A DNA stretch of 17,369 nucleotides from Planctomycetales bacterium (GCA_025362255.1 JANYGY010000197.1:1-17369), one strand, 5' to 3'. Numbered from the stretch's first letter, positions 1-8,266 are shown. Notes: generated from the letters alone by a model not told the origin. Made by a program: numbers and translations.

Positions 1-1
1 G

Positions 2-874
2 GGCGGTGAAGAAGTCGCCAAGACGATAGCCCGGGGATTGGTCGAAAGCCCGGCCTCGGTGTCGCAATTGGTGGTGCTAGCCGCCTTGATCGGGGCAAGC
101 GCCTGGAATCTCATCACGTGGTGGTTTGGCATTCCATCGAGTTCCTCGCACGCCCTGATCGGCGGTCTCGCGGGCGCAGTGGTGACCCATGCAGGGATCG
201 CGGCGTTCAAATGGTCGGCCCTGGTGGCCAAGGTGCTGATCCCGTTGGTGTTGTCGCCATTGGTAGGATTCACCGTTGCCTTGTTCGCCCTGATAAGCTT
301 GACCTGGCTCGTGCGGCGGAGGCGACCGAGCGCGGTCTATCGTCAGGCGCGACTGTGGCAGATCGTGTCAGCATGCACTTTTTCGTATTCGCATGGCCTC
401 AACGATGCGCAAAAAGTCATGGGTATCATCACCATCGCCCTGGTGGCATATCAAGCCGCCCCCGCCGCCGGGGTGAGCCTTCCGACGTGGTTCCTGCCCA
501 ATGAACACGGCAATGTGCCGCTGTGGGTCAAGGTCGCCTGCGCCACCGCGATCGGCCTGGGGACGATGGCCGGCGGCAAACGGATCATCAAGACCATGGG
601 TTCCAAGGTGACCAAGATCGACCCGCTCCAGGGCTTTGCCGCTCAAGCTTCGGGAACCGTAACCTTGCTGGTCACGGGCCATTACGGCCTGCCGGTGTCG
701 ACCACTCATTGCATCAGCGCCTGCGTCCTGGGCGTCGGGGCAGGCAAACGGGTCAGTGGCGTGCGCTGGGGGGTCGTTTCGAACATCCTGGTGGCCTGGG
801 TCTTAACCCTGCCGGCCAGCGCGGGGATCGCCTCGCTGGCCCTGTTGGCTCTCGAATTCTGCTTTGGCGGCTAA
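2..874 (+). CDS. PiT-family low-affinity inorganic phosphate transporter, C-terminal part (5' end outside window)
   Basis: This is an inner-membrane phosphate permease of the PiT family, which moves phosphate (often as a metal-phosphate complex) with a proton or sodium gradient. The frame is open from base 2, so the TTG at 38 is an internal leucine and the N-terminal half lies outside the window; about 290 residues are visible. The first visible residues (GGEEVAKTIARGLV) match the stretch after the first signature. IPSSSSHALIGGLAGA is the first conserved loop. YSHGLNDAQKVMG and GLPVSTTHCISACVLGVG are the duplicated second-half signatures with the HGxNDAQK core. Several hydrophobic helices flank them. 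It lies 114 bp upstream of pstS on the same strand, so low- and high-affinity phosphate uptake are adjacent. Family assignment is firm; PitA versus another PiT subtype cannot be settled. Confidence 0.95.
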   Translation, partial: GGEEVAKTIARGLVESPASVSQLVVLAALIGASAWNLITWWFGIPSSSSHALIGGLAGAVVTHAGIAAFKWSALVAKVLIPLVLSPLVGFTVALFALISLTWLVRRRRPSAVYRQARLWQIVSACTFSYSHGLNDAQKVMGIITIALVAYQAAPAAGVSLPTWFLPNEHGNVPLWVKVACATAIGLGTMAGGKRIIKTMGSKVTKIDPLQGFAAQASGTVTLLVTGHYGLPVSTTHCISACVLGVGAGKRVSGVRWGVVSNILVAWVLTLPASAGIASLALLALEFCFGG

Positions 875-927
875 CGAGGCGACCGTCATCACCCGGCAGA
901 AATCAGCGGCCCAACCCTGGCCGGTAT

Positions 928-945
928 TTCACTTAATCTTAACAT
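928..945 (+). promoter_or_regulatory. Possible Pho box upstream of pstS
   Basis: The only AT-rich patch in the gap before pstS contains two 7-base half-sites in 11-base register, TTCACTT (928-934) and TTAACAT (939-945), separated by AATC. They agree at 5 of 7 positions. PhoB/PhoP-type regulators bind tandem 7-base direct repeats with 4-base AT-rich spacers, and the phoB gene sits in the same cluster. The match to the E. coli half-site CTGTCAT is only partial and no clear -10 hexamer follows at the expected distance, so this is a candidate only. Confidence 0.35.
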
Positions 946-988
946 ATGAGACGACGCTCTTGAGCATCAACCCCTCAGGAACCGTCCT

Positions 989-1987
989 ATGTCTGCTCCG
1001 TCGCTCGTCGCGTCCTTTCGCGCTCTCGCAGTTGCTGGCGCCGTATTCTTCTCCACTGGCCTGTGCGCTTCGGCAACGTTCGCCAGCGAGGTCGAGATCG
1101 ACCCCAAGATGCCTGCTTATACCAATGTGGATGGCATCGATGGCAATCTGAACTCGATCGGATCGGACACCCTCAACAACCTGATGACGTTCTGGGCCGA
1201 AGGATTCGCTACCGCCTATCCCAATGTCAACGTCCAGATCGAGGGCAAAGGATCGACTACCGCGCCGCCGGCCTTGATCGAAGGCACTGCCCAGCTCGGG
1301 CCGATGAGCCGTGAGATGAAGAAAGATGAAGTAGACGCCTTCGAAAAGAAATTTGGATACAAGCCGCTCCAGGTCAAAGTCTGCATCGACGCCCTGGCGG
1401 TATTTGTTCACAAGGACAACCCGCTCACTGGTCTGACTATGGCGCAGGTCGACGGCCTGTTCTCCTCTACGTTCAAACAAGGTGGCAAGGACATCGACAG
1501 TTGGGGTGACATCGGCCTGCCTGGTGCCTGGGCAAGTAAGCCGGTCAGCCTGTATGGTCGCAACAGTGCTTCGGGCACCTACGGCTACTTCAAGGAAGTC
1601 GCATTGAAAAAGGGCGATTACAAGTCGTCGGTGAAAGAGCAGCCGGGTTCGTCAGGCGTGGTTCAAGGCGTGAGTTCGGATCTTGCCGCGGTTGGCTATA
1701 GTGGTCACGGCTACCTCACCGCCGGTGTCAAGGCGCTGCCCCTGGGTGAAACTGCAGACAAGCTGGTTGAAGGAACCTACGCCAACTGTCTGAACAATAG
1801 TTATCCCTTGTCGCGTTTCCTCTATGTGTACGTGAACAAAGCGCCGGGAAAGGCGATGGATAAGTTAACTCTCGAATTCCTCAAATTCGTACTCTCCAAG
1901 GATGGCCAGGACATCGTGGTTAAGGACGGGTATTATCCGCTGCCGCTTGCCGCGGTTACCGCCTCGCTCGACGAACTGACGAAATAA
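989..1987 (+). CDS. pstS: Phosphate ABC transporter, periplasmic phosphate-binding protein PstS
   Basis: PstS binds phosphate in the periplasm and delivers it to PstC/PstA. The 332-residue protein has a signal peptide at about 1-32 (hydrophobic stretch 10-25, likely cleavage at TFA|SE); Cys26 is not in a proper lipobox. Binding-site motifs are visible: SIGSDTLNNLM (56-66), the GKGST loop (87-91), SR at 107-108, and RNSASGTYGYF (191-201), where the Arg and the SGT group contact phosphate in known PstS proteins. The ATG at 989 is preceded by AGGA at 977-980, 8 bases away. It is the first gene of the pst-pho cluster. A possible Pho box lies upstream and a strong hairpin downstream, so it is probably made in excess over the membrane subunits. 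Length and motifs are normal for the family. Confidence 0.97.
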   Translation: MSAPSLVASFRALAVAGAVFFSTGLCASATFASEVEIDPKMPAYTNVDGIDGNLNSIGSDTLNNLMTFWAEGFATAYPNVNVQIEGKGSTTAPPALIEGTAQLGPMSREMKKDEVDAFEKKFGYKPLQVKVCIDALAVFVHKDNPLTGLTMAQVDGLFSSTFKQGGKDIDSWGDIGLPGAWASKPVSLYGRNSASGTYGYFKEVALKKGDYKSSVKEQPGSSGVVQGVSSDLAAVGYSGHGYLTAGVKALPLGETADKLVEGTYANCLNNSYPLSRFLYVYVNKAPGKAMDKLTLEFLKFVLSKDGQDIVVKDGYYPLPLAAVTASLDELTK

Positions 1988-1995
1988 CTTTACCC

Positions 1996-2033
1996 CACCC
2001 GGTTGCCGGCGCATGGGCGTCGGCAACCGGGTG
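1996..2033 (+). promoter_or_regulatory. Intercistronic hairpin between pstS and pstC
   Basis: The sequence CACCCGGTTGCCG (1996-2008) is perfectly repeated in inverted form at 2021-2033. Inside it a G-T pair and three more GC pairs close on an ATGG loop (2013-2016), giving a 17-bp stem. No T-run follows, so it is not a classical terminator. It starts 9 bases after the pstS stop codon and ends 27 bases before the pstC start. Hairpins at this position in binding-protein transporter operons protect the upstream mRNA from 3' exonucleases or partly stop transcription, raising the binding protein over the permease. That role is inferred here. Confidence 0.75.
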
Positions 2034-2060
2034 CGTCCACGCCGATTCCCTTGAGGCTCT

Positions 2061-4346
2061 GTGTCTGATTCCTCTTCGGCCCCGCCTGAACTGCCACAAG
2101 CGCAGTCACACGTGGACCATGATCGCTTCGTCACGCCGCGCATGACGTTGCTGGTCGACCGGTTCATGACCAGTTTCATCAGGATCGGAGGCATCGGCAT
2201 CATTCTCGCCGTTTTCGCGATCTGCGTGTTCATCATCTTGCAAGTCCTGCCATTGTTCCGCAGTGCCCAGGTGGAACCCGTGGCGGCCCATGCCGAGCGG
2301 GATATTGGGCCATTGTTGGCTGAGGGGTCCTTACCGGTGGCTCTGGGCAATGATGAATGGGGTGACAATCCTTTCATCCTCGCGAGTGATGGAAAAATCA
2401 TATTTGGCGGCGGAAGCGCTCCGACGGATGGAGGCAATGTCACTGCTGGTCGACGGGTGACGGCCTCATCCTATGACATCAAACATCAGAGATTGACCAT
2501 CGGGACCCCCACCGGTGCCGTCATTCCGGTCACGATCAATTCAAAGGCAGTAGTTGCAGACAAAGTAAGGACTGTCGTATCGACCACCAATATTGGGGAA
2601 GCGTTGCAGGTCGCCGATAAGGATGCGGTAGTGACTTCAGCCGGCTGGGTTGATCATGATGATCGACGGTTGGTTGCTGCAATCGTCGAACAGTCTGGTG
2701 GTCGGCACCTCAAGGTGCAATATGGCCAAGTTGACAGTGCGGTGGTGGATCTGACCAACCTTTTGACCGGCACCCCGGCGCAGGTGCTCGTCGAGGATCA
2801 TCTAGATGCGATTTTGGTGATTTCGCAACAGGGTGATGTCACCTATCTATTCCGAAAGGGGGATCAGTTCTCTGCCCGCCAAGTATTTCGTCCCTTTGCC
2901 GATGCCAAGGATCAGCGCGTCAGCAGCGCATTCTTTCTGCTCGGTGATGTATCTTTGGTGATGACCAATCCCGAAGGCATCAATCGCCAATTCAGCCTCT
3001 ACATCCACCCTGGGGATAGTGCCAGGCGCTTCGGATTGACCAAGGAATTCGAACCGCTGCCAGCCGGTGCGCGGTACGGCGCGATCAGTGTACGCAACAA
3101 GGCATTCTTGGTGGGAACAGGGCATCATGCGAGTTTGCGTTACGGCACCAGCGCCTCGACCCGGTGGGAGGAGGATCTGTCTTTCAGTCCGGCCCTGGGT
3201 GTGATTAATTCGAAATACACGCGAATGACCTTTTTGGGCGATGATAATCGTCTTCGTTTTTTCACCCTTGATGATCCGCATCCGGAATCGGGATGGACTG
3301 CGTTTTTCGGAAAAGTCTGGTATGAAGGATTTGCCGAAGCGAAATACGAATGGCAGTCCACCGGCGGGACCGATGACTTCGAGCCCAAACTATCGATGAT
3401 CAATCTGATCTTCGGGACCTTCAAGGCCACCTTTTACGCATTGTTGTTCGCGGTCCCGGTCGCGCTGTTTGCCGCGATCTACACAGCCGAATTCATGCAC
3501 CCGAGATTTAAGTCAGTAGTCAAACCGACGGTCGAAGTGATGGCTTCGTTGCCCTCGGTCGTACTTGGATTTCTTGCCGCCCTGTGGCTAGCGCCGTTGA
3601 TCGAAAGTCGATTCCCATCTGTGTTTTTGATCATTCTCACCGTGCCCACTTTTGCCTGCCTCATGGGTTTCGGCTGGTCGAAATTCTCACCAGCAGTGCG
3701 CTCAAAGATTCCGCAAGGGTGGGAATTCATGGTTTTGATCCCAATGCTGCTGATCGTTTCTATAATAGCGTGGGATCTCGGACCTGCTCTCGAACGCGGC
3801 ATCTTCACCGTAAAACTGGATGATGGGTCAGTCATCGCCGATTTTCGCCGGTGGTGGACGGCCATCACCGGGTTGCCTTACGAACAGCGCAACAGTCTCG
3901 TCGTCGGGGTGATGATGGGTTTCGCGGTGATCCCGATCATCTTCACCATTGCTGAAGATGCCTTGTCGAATGTCCCATCCAATTTGCGTTCTGCATCTTT
4001 GGCACTTGGCGCGAGCCGCTGGCAGACCGCGATCAAAGTGGTTGTTCCGACCGCCTCAGCAGGGATTTTTAGTGCCCTGATGATTGGTTTGGGCAGAGCC
4101 ATCGGTGAGACCATGATCGTGGTGATGGCCACCGGCAACACCGGGATCATCGATTTGAACATCTTCAACGGAATGCGGACGTTGTCGGCAAATATCGCAG
4201 TGGAATTACCAGAAGCTCCTCACGGCAGTACCTTGTATCGAGCACTATTCCTTGGTGCCCTGTTGCTGTTCATTTTCACTTTTGCGGTCAATACCTTGGC
4301 CGAGATCCTGCGCGCACGGCTGCGTGAGAAATACAAAACCGTATGA
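2061..4346 (+). CDS. pstC: Phosphate ABC transporter permease PstC, long form with large extracytoplasmic domain
   Basis: One of the two inner-membrane channel subunits of the Pst importer. The product is 761 residues, far longer than the roughly 300-320 of E. coli PstC. A first membrane helix lies at about 40-66. An extracytoplasmic domain of about 380-390 residues follows (67-445), rich in short beta strands. The ABC permease domain occupies about 447-752. The EAA loop that docks on PstB is visible at about 633-685 (SLALGASRWQTA, then GLGRAIGETM). The start is GTG at 2061, with GAGG at 2053-2056 only 4 bases upstream; the next in-frame Met is residue 28, so the exact start is moderately sure. 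The stop overlaps the pstA start as ATGA (4343-4346), which implies translational coupling. Similar long PstC proteins are known from Pseudomonas and relatives; the function of the extra domain is not established. Confidence 0.93.
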   Translation: MSDSSSAPPELPQAQSHVDHDRFVTPRMTLLVDRFMTSFIRIGGIGIILAVFAICVFIILQVLPLFRSAQVEPVAAHAERDIGPLLAEGSLPVALGNDEWGDNPFILASDGKIIFGGGSAPTDGGNVTAGRRVTASSYDIKHQRLTIGTPTGAVIPVTINSKAVVADKVRTVVSTTNIGEALQVADKDAVVTSAGWVDHDDRRLVAAIVEQSGGRHLKVQYGQVDSAVVDLTNLLTGTPAQVLVEDHLDAILVISQQGDVTYLFRKGDQFSARQVFRPFADAKDQRVSSAFFLLGDVSLVMTNPEGINRQFSLYIHPGDSARRFGLTKEFEPLPAGARYGAISVRNKAFLVGTGHHASLRYGTSASTRWEEDLSFSPALGVINSKYTRMTFLGDDNRLRFFTLDDPHPESGWTAFFGKVWYEGFAEAKYEWQSTGGTDDFEPKLSMINLIFGTFKATFYALLFAVPVALFAAIYTAEFMHPRFKSVVKPTVEVMASLPSVVLGFLAALWLAPLIESRFPSVFLIILTVPTFACLMGFGWSKFSPAVRSKIPQGWEFMVLIPMLLIVSIIAWDLGPALERGIFTVKLDDGSVIADFRRWWTAITGLPYEQRNSLVVGVMMGFAVIPIIFTIAEDALSNVPSNLRSASLALGASRWQTAIKVVVPTASAGIFSALMIGLGRAIGETMIVVMATGNTGIIDLNIFNGMRTLSANIAVELPEAPHGSTLYRALFLGALLLFIFTFAVNTLAEILRARLREKYKTV

Positions 4347-6022
4347 GCACCGCTCTGCCTCCTCGTACCGAATCCAGTACGCCAGGGCGTTCTGGATTGC
4401 CGAAACAGGCCAAGATCCGAGGCGAGGCCCAGGTCTGGCTCACCGGCATGGGCCTCGCCTTGGCGTTGACCCTCGCTGCCTTTCTGCTGTGGGTCATCGT
4501 TTCCAATGGCCTCGCGGTCTTCTGGCCGAAGCGAATCACCGAGTTCACGGTCAGGGTCGGGACCCAAACCACCACGATCGCTGGCGAGTTGGTCAGCCGT
4601 CGTGAACTGCTCACAAATGAGCCGGGAAAGCCGGTAGTTTCAGAGGTCCATATCTTCACTGGAAATAAGGATGTCTATAAGAACGCATTCCGTTTTATCG
4701 ATGCCGCAACCATCATCGCCGAGAGTCAACCGCTTGACCTCATCGAGGTCGAGCGGTTGGAATATGGCAACGCCGTTGGTTATCCGGTCGCCCTCAAACT
4801 GCGTGGTGCCGATAAGAAAATCGAAAGTATTCCCGCTGAGGACTCCCGCTTCCCATCTGAACTCAATCGTCTGATCAGTGAGACCAACGACCGTTGGGAC
4901 GTGATCAAGTCTCTAGAAAAAGGTAAGATCGGCGCCAACGCTCAAAAAATTAAACGGCTCGAAAATGAACGTAAGAAAATTCCCGCAGGCGAGCAGGGTG
5001 TTCTCGACGCGGACATTGCCAAACTAAAAAGTGAATATCAGGAATTAGCCAAACAAGCTGGTGTTCTGCGTGCGAAGCAAAACGAACACAAATTAAGCAT
5101 TCGCCTGGCCTCGGGTGAGAGCAAGGACATCCTCCTGGGCAAGATTGTCGAGGTCTTCCAGCCCAATCGGATGGGCCTGCTAAGCCGGATCGGATTCTTT
5201 TTCCACCGAATGTGGAACTTCGTCAGTGACAATCCACGAGAAGCCAACACTGAAGGTGGGATCTTCCCGGCGATTTTCGGAACCTTCGCGATGACTTTGC
5301 TGATGTCCGTCGGGGTGGTGCCGATCGGGGTTCTCGCCGCCATCTATCTTCGTGAATATGCCAAACAGGGACCGCTGGTGCGCGGGGTGCGCATCGCGGT
5401 GAACAATCTTGCGGGTGTTCCTTCGATCGTGTTCGGGGTCTTCGGGCTAGGATTCTTTGTCTACTTCTGCGGCGGTTCGATCGATCGACTGTTCTTTGGT
5501 GATAGTCTCCCGACCCCGACATTCGGCACCGGGGGAATCTTGTGGTCAGCCGCAACCCTGTCACTGATGACCGTTCCGGTAGTGATCGTGGCCACCGAAG
5601 AGTCGATTGCCTCGGTGCCCCGCGGGATGAAGGAGGCCAGCTTGGCGATGGGTGCGTCGAAATGGCAGACGATCCAACGCATCGTTCTTCCCGCGTCGGT
5701 CCCCGGAATCCTTACCGGAACGATCCTTGCCATGGCCCGTGGGGCCGGTGAAGTCGCGCCATTGATGCTGGTCGGGGTGGTGAAGCTCGCGCCGACGCTG
5801 CCGCTGAATACCGAATATCCCTTTGTCCATCTTGATCAGAAGTTCATGCATCTTGGTTTCCACATTTACGACCTTGCCTTTCAATCGCCGGATTCAGAGG
5901 CCGCACGTCCGGCTGTGTTCGCCACCACGCTCTTCCTGATCCTGCTGGTGTTGGTGATGAACTTGTCGGCGATCCTCTTGCGCGAACGTCTGCGCAAGAA
6001 ATTCAAGACCAGCGCTTTTTGA
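4343..6022 (+). CDS. pstA: Phosphate ABC transporter permease PstA, long form with coiled-coil insert
   Basis: Second channel subunit of the Pst importer, 559 residues against roughly 300 in E. coli. A membrane helix lies at about 33-58. An extracytoplasmic segment of about 240 residues follows (60-300). Within it, residues 173-250 are highly charged, rich in Lys, Glu, Leu and Ala, with heptad-like spacing, and look like a coiled-coil hairpin. The permease domain covers about 305-548. The EAA loop is at 416-475 (EASLAMGASKWQTI, then ARGAGEVAPLM). The ATG at 4343 overlaps the pstC stop codon, and the next gene, pstB, starts 32 bases after the stop. The identity as PstA rests on its order after pstC and the family-typical GAGEVAPLM; the role of the coiled coil is unknown. 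Confidence 0.93.
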   Translation: MSTALPPRTESSTPGRSGLPKQAKIRGEAQVWLTGMGLALALTLAAFLLWVIVSNGLAVFWPKRITEFTVRVGTQTTTIAGELVSRRELLTNEPGKPVVSEVHIFTGNKDVYKNAFRFIDAATIIAESQPLDLIEVERLEYGNAVGYPVALKLRGADKKIESIPAEDSRFPSELNRLISETNDRWDVIKSLEKGKIGANAQKIKRLENERKKIPAGEQGVLDADIAKLKSEYQELAKQAGVLRAKQNEHKLSIRLASGESKDILLGKIVEVFQPNRMGLLSRIGFFFHRMWNFVSDNPREANTEGGIFPAIFGTFAMTLLMSVGVVPIGVLAAIYLREYAKQGPLVRGVRIAVNNLAGVPSIVFGVFGLGFFVYFCGGSIDRLFFGDSLPTPTFGTGGILWSAATLSLMTVPVVIVATEESIASVPRGMKEASLAMGASKWQTIQRIVLPASVPGILTGTILAMARGAGEVAPLMLVGVVKLAPTLPLNTEYPFVHLDQKFMHLGFHIYDLAFQSPDSEAARPAVFATTLFLILLVLVMNLSAILLRERLRKKFKTSAF

Positions 6023-6054
6023 ATCGAACAAAGAAGACAACGGAAAGCCATCTC

Positions 6055-6867
6055 ATGTCAGCCATCACCTCGCTCCCCCAGACCGCCGGCTCCGTCGAGG
6101 CGATGAAGCCGGAAAAGGGCTACATCAGCGTCAAGGATTTCGATTTCTGGTACGGGACGCATCAGACCTTGTTCAAGGTCAATATGGAGATGCCCGAGAA
6201 GCAGGTCACCGCGTTCATCGGACCTTCGGGTTGCGGCAAGTCGACCCTGCTGCGTAATATCAAACGGATGAATGACCTGGTTGATGGCCAGCATCATCAA
6301 GGTGATATCACCATCGGAAACGATACGATCTACCATCCGCATCTCGAGGTGACCTCGCTGCGCAAACGGGTCGGCATGGTATTCCAAAAATCGAATCCGT
6401 TTCCCAAAAGCATCTATGAGAATGTGGTCTACGGCCTGCGTGTCGCCGGAGTCAATGATCGCGCGACCCTGGATGCCGCTTGTGAGCACGCGTTGCGCAG
6501 CTCGGCCCTATGGGAAGAAGTGAAGGATCGGCTTTCGGCCAGCGCCCTGGGGTTGTCGGGTGGTCAACAACAGCGTCTGTGCATTGCGCGGGCTATTGCC
6601 GTTAAACCCGAGGTGTTGCTGATGGATGAGCCGTGTTCGGCCCTCGATCCGATCGCCACCGGCAAGATCGAGGAGCTGATTCTAGAACTGAAGAAGGAGT
6701 TCACGGTAGTGATCGTGACTCATAATATGCAACAGGCCGCTCGAGTCAGCGACCTGACCGCGTTCTTCTACCTCGGTAAGCTGATCGAATTCGACACGAC
6801 TCTGAAGATCTTTACCAACCCCAGTCTCAAGCAGACTGAGGACTACATCACCGGCCGGTTCGGTTGA
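6055..6867 (+). CDS. pstB: Phosphate ABC transporter ATP-binding protein PstB
   Basis: Cytoplasmic ATPase that powers phosphate import through PstC/PstA. With the ATG at 6055 the protein is 270 residues, normal for PstB. This start has GGAAAG at 6042-6047, 7 bases upstream; an in-frame TTG at 6019 would add 12 residues inside the pstA end and is less likely. All ABC motifs are intact: Walker A GPSGCGKST (56-64), Q-loop Q111 in VFQKSNPFP, the signature LSGGQQQR (167-174), Walker B VLLMDEP (187-193) and the switch His223 in VTHNMQQA. The NIKRMNDL stretch after Walker A and the SNPFPKSIYENVVYGLR stretch are characteristic of PstB among ABC ATPases. phoU follows after 10 bases. Confidence 0.97.
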   Translation: MSAITSLPQTAGSVEAMKPEKGYISVKDFDFWYGTHQTLFKVNMEMPEKQVTAFIGPSGCGKSTLLRNIKRMNDLVDGQHHQGDITIGNDTIYHPHLEVTSLRKRVGMVFQKSNPFPKSIYENVVYGLRVAGVNDRATLDAACEHALRSSALWEEVKDRLSASALGLSGGQQQRLCIARAIAVKPEVLLMDEPCSALDPIATGKIEELILELKKEFTVVIVTHNMQQAARVSDLTAFFYLGKLIEFDTTLKIFTNPSLKQTEDYITGRFG

Positions 6868-6877
6868 GGCACCTGCG

Positions 6878-7549
6878 ATGAATAACATCCGTCATTTTGA
6901 AATCGAAATCGCTGAGCTGAAACGCTCGCTCGTCGGCATGGGCAACCTGGTCGAACAGTCGCTCTCCGCGGCAGTCGATGCGATCCTCATTCCACGAGTC
7001 GATGCGCGTGAAGAGGCGCGCGTGCTGGAAGAGCGTCTGGATTCGATGGACACCGCGATCGAGGAGCGGGCCCACCGGATCATGGCCCTGCAGCATCCGA
7101 TGATCAGCGATTTGAGACTGCTGATCTCGGCTCTGCACATCTGTTCGGATCTGGAGCAGATCGGCGATCTGTGCGAGAGTATCGCCAAACGTGCGACCTG
7201 GATTGCCAAGCACAGTCCGGTCGAGAATCCGAAGCATCTCGAAGAGTTAGCTCGGCTTGTAAAGGAGATGATCCATGGCTGTCTCGAAGCCTTTGTCAGC
7301 TCGAATACCGAACTTGCCAAAACCGTGATAACGCAAGAAGACCATTCCGACGACCTGACCAAACTGTGTTACGAGTCGATTCAGGCCAGCATGGCCCGGA
7401 CGCCTGAAAAAATCCGCGAGTATACCCATCTCCTGCGCGCGGTTGCGCATCTTGAGCACATCGGTGACATTGCCGTGGCGATTGCCGAAGAGTCGGTGTA
7501 CGTTCACAAAGGCCAGATGATCCGGCACCACCACGAAGACCTTCGGTGA
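6878..7549 (+). CDS. phoU: Phosphate signalling protein PhoU
   Basis: PhoU is a cytoplasmic or membrane-associated regulator that links the state of the Pst transporter to the PhoR kinase and represses the Pho regulon when phosphate is plentiful. The 223-residue, all-helical protein shows the expected duplication of a three-helix bundle. The metal-binding helix signatures are LEQIGDLCESIAKR (92-105) and LEHIGDIAVAIAEE (192-205), both keeping the E-x-x-x-D spacing. The residue before IGD, commonly Arg in PhoU proteins, is Gln in the first repeat and His in the second. GAGG at 6866-6869 is 8 bases before the ATG and overlaps the pstB stop. Its end lies against phoB, so the two are probably translated together. 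Confidence 0.95.
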   Translation: MNNIRHFEIEIAELKRSLVGMGNLVEQSLSAAVDAILIPRVDAREEARVLEERLDSMDTAIEERAHRIMALQHPMISDLRLLISALHICSDLEQIGDLCESIAKRATWIAKHSPVENPKHLEELARLVKEMIHGCLEAFVSSNTELAKTVITQEDHSDDLTKLCYESIQASMARTPEKIREYTHLLRAVAHLEHIGDIAVAIAEESVYVHKGQMIRHHHEDLR

Positions 7550-7560
7550 TCGCCCGCGCC

Positions 7561-8265
7561 ATGTCACGAATTCTTATTATCGAAGACGAACCCGACATTC
7601 AGACCGTCCTGCGCTTCAATCTGGAGAAGGACGGACACCACGTCCTGGTGGCGGCAAATGGCAATGACGGCTTGCATGAATTGCGGCGCAGCACGATCGA
7701 TCTGGTTCTCCTCGATCTGATGCTGCCTGATCGCGACGGGCTTGAAGTCTGCCGGGTGATCCGGGCTGACCCAAGTCTCGCGGGAATCCCGGTGATCATG
7801 CTCACGGCCAAAGGCGAAGAGAGCGATGTGGTCATCGGACTGGGCCTAGGTGCCGATGACTACGTGGCAAAGCCATTTAGAATCAAGGAATTGATGGCGC
7901 GCATCAAGGTTCGCCTGCTGCGCTCACGTGAAGAGACCGGTGACGCCGAACGTCGTCGTCTGCAATTCCAAGGCCTGGTCATCGACCCGGTGCGCCACCG
8001 GGTGCTGATCGACGATCAGGTGGTGCAGCTTACCCTGACCGAGTTCAAGCTGGTGCATTATCTGGCCTCGCATGCGGGCATTGCCTATGAGCGATACGGT
8101 CTGCTCGACCGAATCGGCGATGGCGAAAGCATCGTCACCGATCGGACCATCGATGTGCACATCCGTAATCTCAGGCGTAAGATCGAGCCCTACGATCATT
8201 TCATCGAAACAGTGCGCGGGGTCGGCTATCGTTTCAGTGAATTGGGTGTCCGCGAACCCGGATGA
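7561..8265 (+). CDS. phoB: Phosphate regulon response regulator PhoB (OmpR/PhoB family)
   Basis: DNA-binding response regulator that, when phosphorylated by PhoR, activates phosphate-starvation genes by binding Pho boxes. The chosen ATG at 7561 gives 234 residues beginning MSRILIIEDE, the usual N-terminus of this family. A GTG at 7546, overlapping the phoU stop, would add five residues. The receiver domain is intact: acidic pocket E8/D9, phospho-acceptor D52 in LLDLMLP, T82 in MLTAKG and K104 in AKPF. A winged-helix domain covers about 130-228, with TLTEFKLVHYLA, the recognition helix TDRTIDVHIRNLRRKIE, and the ending TVRGVGYRF. It is the cognate partner of phoR, about 100 bp downstream. The OmpR family is certain; the PhoB name rests on location beside pst, phoU and phoR. 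Confidence 0.94.
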   Translation: MSRILIIEDEPDIQTVLRFNLEKDGHHVLVAANGNDGLHELRRSTIDLVLLDLMLPDRDGLEVCRVIRADPSLAGIPVIMLTAKGEESDVVIGLGLGADDYVAKPFRIKELMARIKVRLLRSREETGDAERRRLQFQGLVIDPVRHRVLIDDQVVQLTLTEFKLVHYLASHAGIAYERYGLLDRIGDGESIVTDRTIDVHIRNLRRKIEPYDHFIETVRGVGYRFSELGVREPG

Positions 8266-8266
8266 G

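Noticed and set aside
6019..6054. TTG at 6019 as the pstB start
   Set aside because: It overlaps the pstA end and adds 12 polar residues not expected in PstB. The ATG at 6055 has a good SD at 7 bases.
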